From Sphingomonas sp. CL5.1 (lineage in GTDB: Bacteria; Pseudomonadota; Alphaproteobacteria; Sphingomonadales; Sphingomonadaceae), in the NCBI RefSeq assembly GCF_013344685.1, contig NZ_CP050137.1, positions 4,377,087 to 4,441,086 on the forward strand: 64,000 bases of DNA. The letters run 5' to 3'. Below, in pieces: positions 61,575-64,000 of this stretch. Each line of letters starts with the position of its first letter. The first letter of the stretch is position 1. The position numbers and the translations under genes are program-made. The notes beneath the pieces were generated by a model that worked only from the letters and a program-made list of their open reading frames with translations, did not search any database and was not told where the DNA came from.

Positions 61575-63185
61575 TCAAGCGATCGGGTTGATCGCCATGC
61601 GCCGGGGGACGACGAGCGTAACGCCGTCCAGCACCACGGTCCGCGCACCGGAAGGCGCTTTCGCGGCGCCGGTCAGCACGTAGAGCCGGTCCGGATCGAG
61701 TCGTCCGGCGTTGAAATCGGCGACTTCCTTCGCCAGCCGCGCTTCGGTGGCGGGAGACTTGCGCGCGGCATAGACGAGACGCACCGGCCGCCCGCGATCG
61801 ACCGCGCGCCACGCGACCTCCTGATACAGCGCGAGATCCGCCTCCGCCTTCGCGGGAACGAACGTCACGTCGCGCGCCGCCGCGATCGCGGCGTCCCAGC
61901 GCGGATCGGTCGTGCGGACATAGGTGACGTGCCGCCCCGCTTCCGCGCTGGTCGAGCGCACCGCCGCTGCGATCCCCGCCGTGTCCGCGATCTGGATCGC
62001 CAGCGCGGCGACGAGCAGCAACGCCGCCCGCCCACGCAGGCGGAAGACGAGAATGAGCAGCGCGAAGATCAGCGTATAGGCGACCGGCCAGAACAGCCGC
62101 CCCGACGCGCGCACCATGTCGAGCAGCGGCGCGAAGGCTCCCGGCAGCGTGAATCGCGCGACCTTCATTCCCGCGAAATCGGGGAAATTGCTGATCGCGA
62201 CCAGTGTCAGCACGATGAACGCCGGCGCGAGCCATGCCAGCCGGCGCAGCGTGGCACCGTCTTCCCCCGCGCCTCGCGACGCGGCGTAGAGCGCCACCGG
62301 CACCAGCAGCAATATGCCGAGACCGAGATACTGGAAGCCTTCCAGCCCGCGCCCCTCGCGTTGCGGGATGGCGGGAAGCAGCGTGCCGTAACCCGGATTG
62401 GCCGGGTTCCACAGCGCATCGAGCGGCATCGCGAAATAGCCATAGGTGCCGGTGACCGCGAAACGGCCGCCCGCACCGAGCCACCGTTCGACCAATACCA
62501 CCGCGCCCAGCGTCGCGACGGCGGCGACCACGATCCGCGGGCGCTCCCCCGCCCCGCCTTGCCAGAGCGCCATCATCACCGCGCTCCCCCAGATCGCCGC
62601 GACCATCACCAGAAGGTAACTGTGCACCAGTGCCGTCACGACGAGCAGCGCGGCCCAGTGCAGCGGCGCGCGGCCGCGCCGCGTGTCGGTGAACAGCCAC
62701 AAGGCCCATAGGATCAGCCAGTGCGCGAACAGATTGGTGTGGATGTAGCGGTTCAGCAGCGTCGGCGGCGCGGCGAGCAGCGTAACGCCGCACCACAGGC
62801 TGAGCGGATCGGGCGCATATCTGCGCAGCAGCAGCCATGCGAACCATATTTGCAGGAACAGGCACAGCAGCACCCACGGCCCGACCAGTTGCGCATCGGC
62901 CGGCAGCAGGCGCGCGAGGGGCGTGGCCGCCAGCGTGACCAGCGGATTGGAGTCCGTGAACAGGACCGGCACGCCCTCGGGCGCGTTGAGCAGGGTGGTG
63001 CGCGCGCTCCAGCCCGCGTCGCGGTCATGCAGATAGGCATGGGTGCCGAGCGCATTCTCGCCATTGTCGCTGCCGCGCAGCAGCCAGCCGACATTGCCCA
63101 CCTCCAGCGTCGCCGGATGGAACAGCGCGAGGAAGAGCGCGACCGGCAGCAGGATCAGCGGCAGACGGGCGGCGAGCGCGGACAT
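61575..63185 (-). CDS. Polytopic membrane protein, DUF6311-like / possible glycosyltransferase
   Basis: A 536-aa product with about 11-12 transmembrane helices and a C-terminal extracytoplasmic domain (about 420-536) resembling the soluble ends of GT-C-type proteins. An early loop contains LRGSDNGENALGTHAYLHDR and TDSNPLVTLAATPLARL, like the DUF6311 group. No sugar-transfer motif is certain. The ATG at 63185 is used; a TTG six codons upstream is less likely. Confidence 0.65.
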   Translation of the reverse strand: MSALAARLPLILLPVALFLALFHPATLEVGNVGWLLRGSDNGENALGTHAYLHDRDAGWSARTTLLNAPEGVPVLFTDSNPLVTLAATPLARLLPADAQLVGPWVLLCLFLQIWFAWLLLRRYAPDPLSLWCGVTLLAAPPTLLNRYIHTNLFAHWLILWALWLFTDTRRGRAPLHWAALLVVTALVHSYLLVMVAAIWGSAVMMALWQGGAGERPRIVVAAVATLGAVVLVERWLGAGGRFAVTGTYGYFAMPLDALWNPANPGYGTLLPAIPQREGRGLEGFQYLGLGILLLVPVALYAASRGAGEDGATLRRLAWLAPAFIVLTLVAISNFPDFAGMKVARFTLPGAFAPLLDMVRASGRLFWPVAYTLIFALLILVFRLRGRAALLLVAALAIQIADTAGIAAAVRSTSAEAGRHVTYVRTTDPRWDAAIAAARDVTFVPAKAEADLALYQEVAWRAVDRGRPVRLVYAARKSPATEARLAKEVADFNAGRLDPDRLYVLTGAAKAPSGARTVVLDGVTLVVPRRMAINPIA

Positions 63186-63305
63186 GGCTTCGGCGTTAGG
63201 CAAGGATGGTTAACATCGGGCGAAGTGGAGAACGACAAGCGCCGCTTTTCACCGCGCGCGCCGTTTTCATTTGCGCAGGTGCGCCGCCGGCATCACCGTT
63301 CGTCC

Positions 63306-63923
63306 ATGAGCGCGCTGATCCTCCATGAAGACCCGGTTTCGGGCAATTGCTACAAGATCCGCCTGACGGCGGCGCATCTCGGCATCCCGATCGAGCGGCG
63401 GGCCTATGACATCAGGCGCGGGGAGACGCGCACCGCCGCCTTCCTGACGCGGGTCAACGCCAACGGGCGCATCCCGGTGCTCCAGGTCGGCGACGATTAC
63501 CTGCCGGAGAGCGCGGCGGCGTGCATCTATCTCGCCCATGGCTCCGCGCTGATCCCGCACGACCGTTTCGACCATGCGGACATGCTGCGCTGGATGTTCT
63601 GGGAACAATATAACCATGAGCCGAATGTCGCGACGCTGCGCTTCTGGCGCGCGCTGATCGGCGAAGCGCATCTCACGGAGGCGCAGCGCGCGGCGCTTCC
63701 GGCGAAGGAAGCCGCCGGGCATGAGGCGTTGAAGCTGATGGACGAGCATCTCCAACGTGCGGAATGGTTCGCGGCCGGGCGCTTCACGCTCGCCGACATC
63801 GCGCTCTACGCCTATACCCATGTCGCCGGCGAGGGCGGGTTGAACCTGTCGCACTATCCGGCGGTCGAGGCATGGCTGGCGCGCGTCGCGGCATTGCCCG
63901 GCCATATCGCGATGGACGGCTGA
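63306..63923 (+). CDS. Glutathione S-transferase family protein
   Basis: A 205-aa GST, different from the one at 58.8 kb. The N-domain opens MSALILHEDPVSGNCYKIRL, with Ser/Asn/Cys at the thiol-activating turn, then NANGRIPVLQVGDDYLPESA with the cis-Pro and glutathione-binding Glu-Ser. The C-domain has AEWFAAGRFTLADIALYAYT. It resembles the theta/beta-like GSTs common in sphingomonads. It is the last complete gene of the window. Confidence 0.9.
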   Translation: MSALILHEDPVSGNCYKIRLTAAHLGIPIERRAYDIRRGETRTAAFLTRVNANGRIPVLQVGDDYLPESAAACIYLAHGSALIPHDRFDHADMLRWMFWEQYNHEPNVATLRFWRALIGEAHLTEAQRAALPAKEAAGHEALKLMDEHLQRAEWFAAGRFTLADIALYAYTHVAGEGGLNLSHYPAVEAWLARVAALPGHIAMDG

Positions 63924-63924
63924 A

Positions 63925-63967
63925 CTTTCTTCAAACCGTCACATCGGCGTGACACGCGCGTAACACC
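63925..63967 (+). promoter_or_regulatory. Probable PhoB box array (four 11-bp units)
   Basis: Units at exact 11-base spacing start at 63925 (CTTTCTT), 63936 (CCGTCAC), 63947 (GCGTGAC) and 63958 (GCGTAAC), each followed by a 4-base spacer. PhoB binds 11-bp direct repeats with a CTGTCAT-like 7-mer plus a 4-base spacer; the second unit matches at 6 of 7. TATAAG at 63968-63973 could be the -10 element. The target gene lies beyond the window. Confidence 0.6.
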
Positions 63968-64000
63968 TATAAGGCATGGCGGCTTCAGGGAGGGCCGCCC

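Noticed and set aside
63976..64000. Start of a new CDS at the ATG at 63976
   Set aside because: Only eight codons are visible, and the ATG would lie at or before the predicted transcription start of the PhoB-type promoter.

Overview
The window looks like a chromosomal segment of a high-GC alphaproteobacterium of the order Sphingomonadales (Sphingomonas-like). I infer this from gcrA, a complete mraZ-to-ftsZ dcw cluster, an NDUFA12-type complex I subunit, sphingomonad-style TonB-dependent receptors (TBDRs), a PEPxxWA-CTERM protein and very strong GC codon bias. Nearly all of it is ordinary core chromosome. I see no insertion sequence, prophage, CRISPR array or rRNA operon. One tRNA gene (tRNA-Trp) is present.

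Layout. 1-1.4 kb: argD and the 5' end of argF. 1.5-7.2 kb: a low-GC alpha/beta hydrolase coupled to parE, a TadG/TadE pair and gcrA. 7.3-8.7 kb: an ABC-2 permease and an exported DUF4440-like protein. 8.8-11.8 kb: a dGTPase-like gene and a TPR/SPOR envelope protein. 12.0-30.9 kb: the dcw cluster, all on the minus strand and almost entirely joined by 1-4 base stop/start overlaps. Transcription order is mraZ-rsmH-ftsL-ftsI-murE-(43-aa ORF)-murF-mraY-murD-ftsW-murG-murC-murB-ddl-ftsQ-ftsA-ftsZ, with a 10-bp-periodic MraZ-type operator upstream. 31-37.6 kb: a small membrane protein, cysteine synthase, DNA-deoxyinosine glycosylase, a lipoprotein, an orphan ParA-like ATPase with aat, then DUF2155, NDUFA12, DUF192, a double cold-shock protein and recX. 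37.7-42 kb: a fatty-acyl-AMP ligase, a PAS/GGDEF/EAL protein and tRNA-Trp. 42-48.5 kb: an accessory-looking block (PEP-CTERM protein, TBDR, Nramp-related transporter, TPR sulfotransferase) lying between tRNA-Trp and secE-nusG. 49.5-52.7 kb: a polytopic membrane protein, a DUF3298-like protein and pyrD. 52.8-56.4 kb: an EF-hand lipoprotein followed by a TBDR with a long Pro/Gly-rich insert. 56.5-58.6 kb: a Pit phosphate transporter, its DUF47 (PhoU-like) partner and a Nudix domain that reads in frame into DUF47. 58.8-63.9 kb: two glutathione S-transferases, a dienelactone hydrolase, an MBL-fold hydrolase and a polytopic membrane protein. The window ends on a PhoB-box-like array facing a gene outside it.

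Best candidates for something undescribed: the EF-hand lipoprotein/TBDR pair, whose receptor carries a disordered insert with a second TonB-box-like motif and whose upstream region holds a 16-bp palindrome; the Nudix-DUF47 continuous frame with no canonical start codon; the 43-aa ORF locked between murE and murF; and a perfect alphaproteobacterial LexA-type box in front of a glutathione S-transferase gene.

No gene-free stretch exceeds 300 bases. The longest are 30754-31051 (mraZ leader and operator), 42000-42230 (leader of the PEP-CTERM gene, nothing else recognised) and 11838-12052 (between ftsZ and the SPOR gene, nothing recognised).
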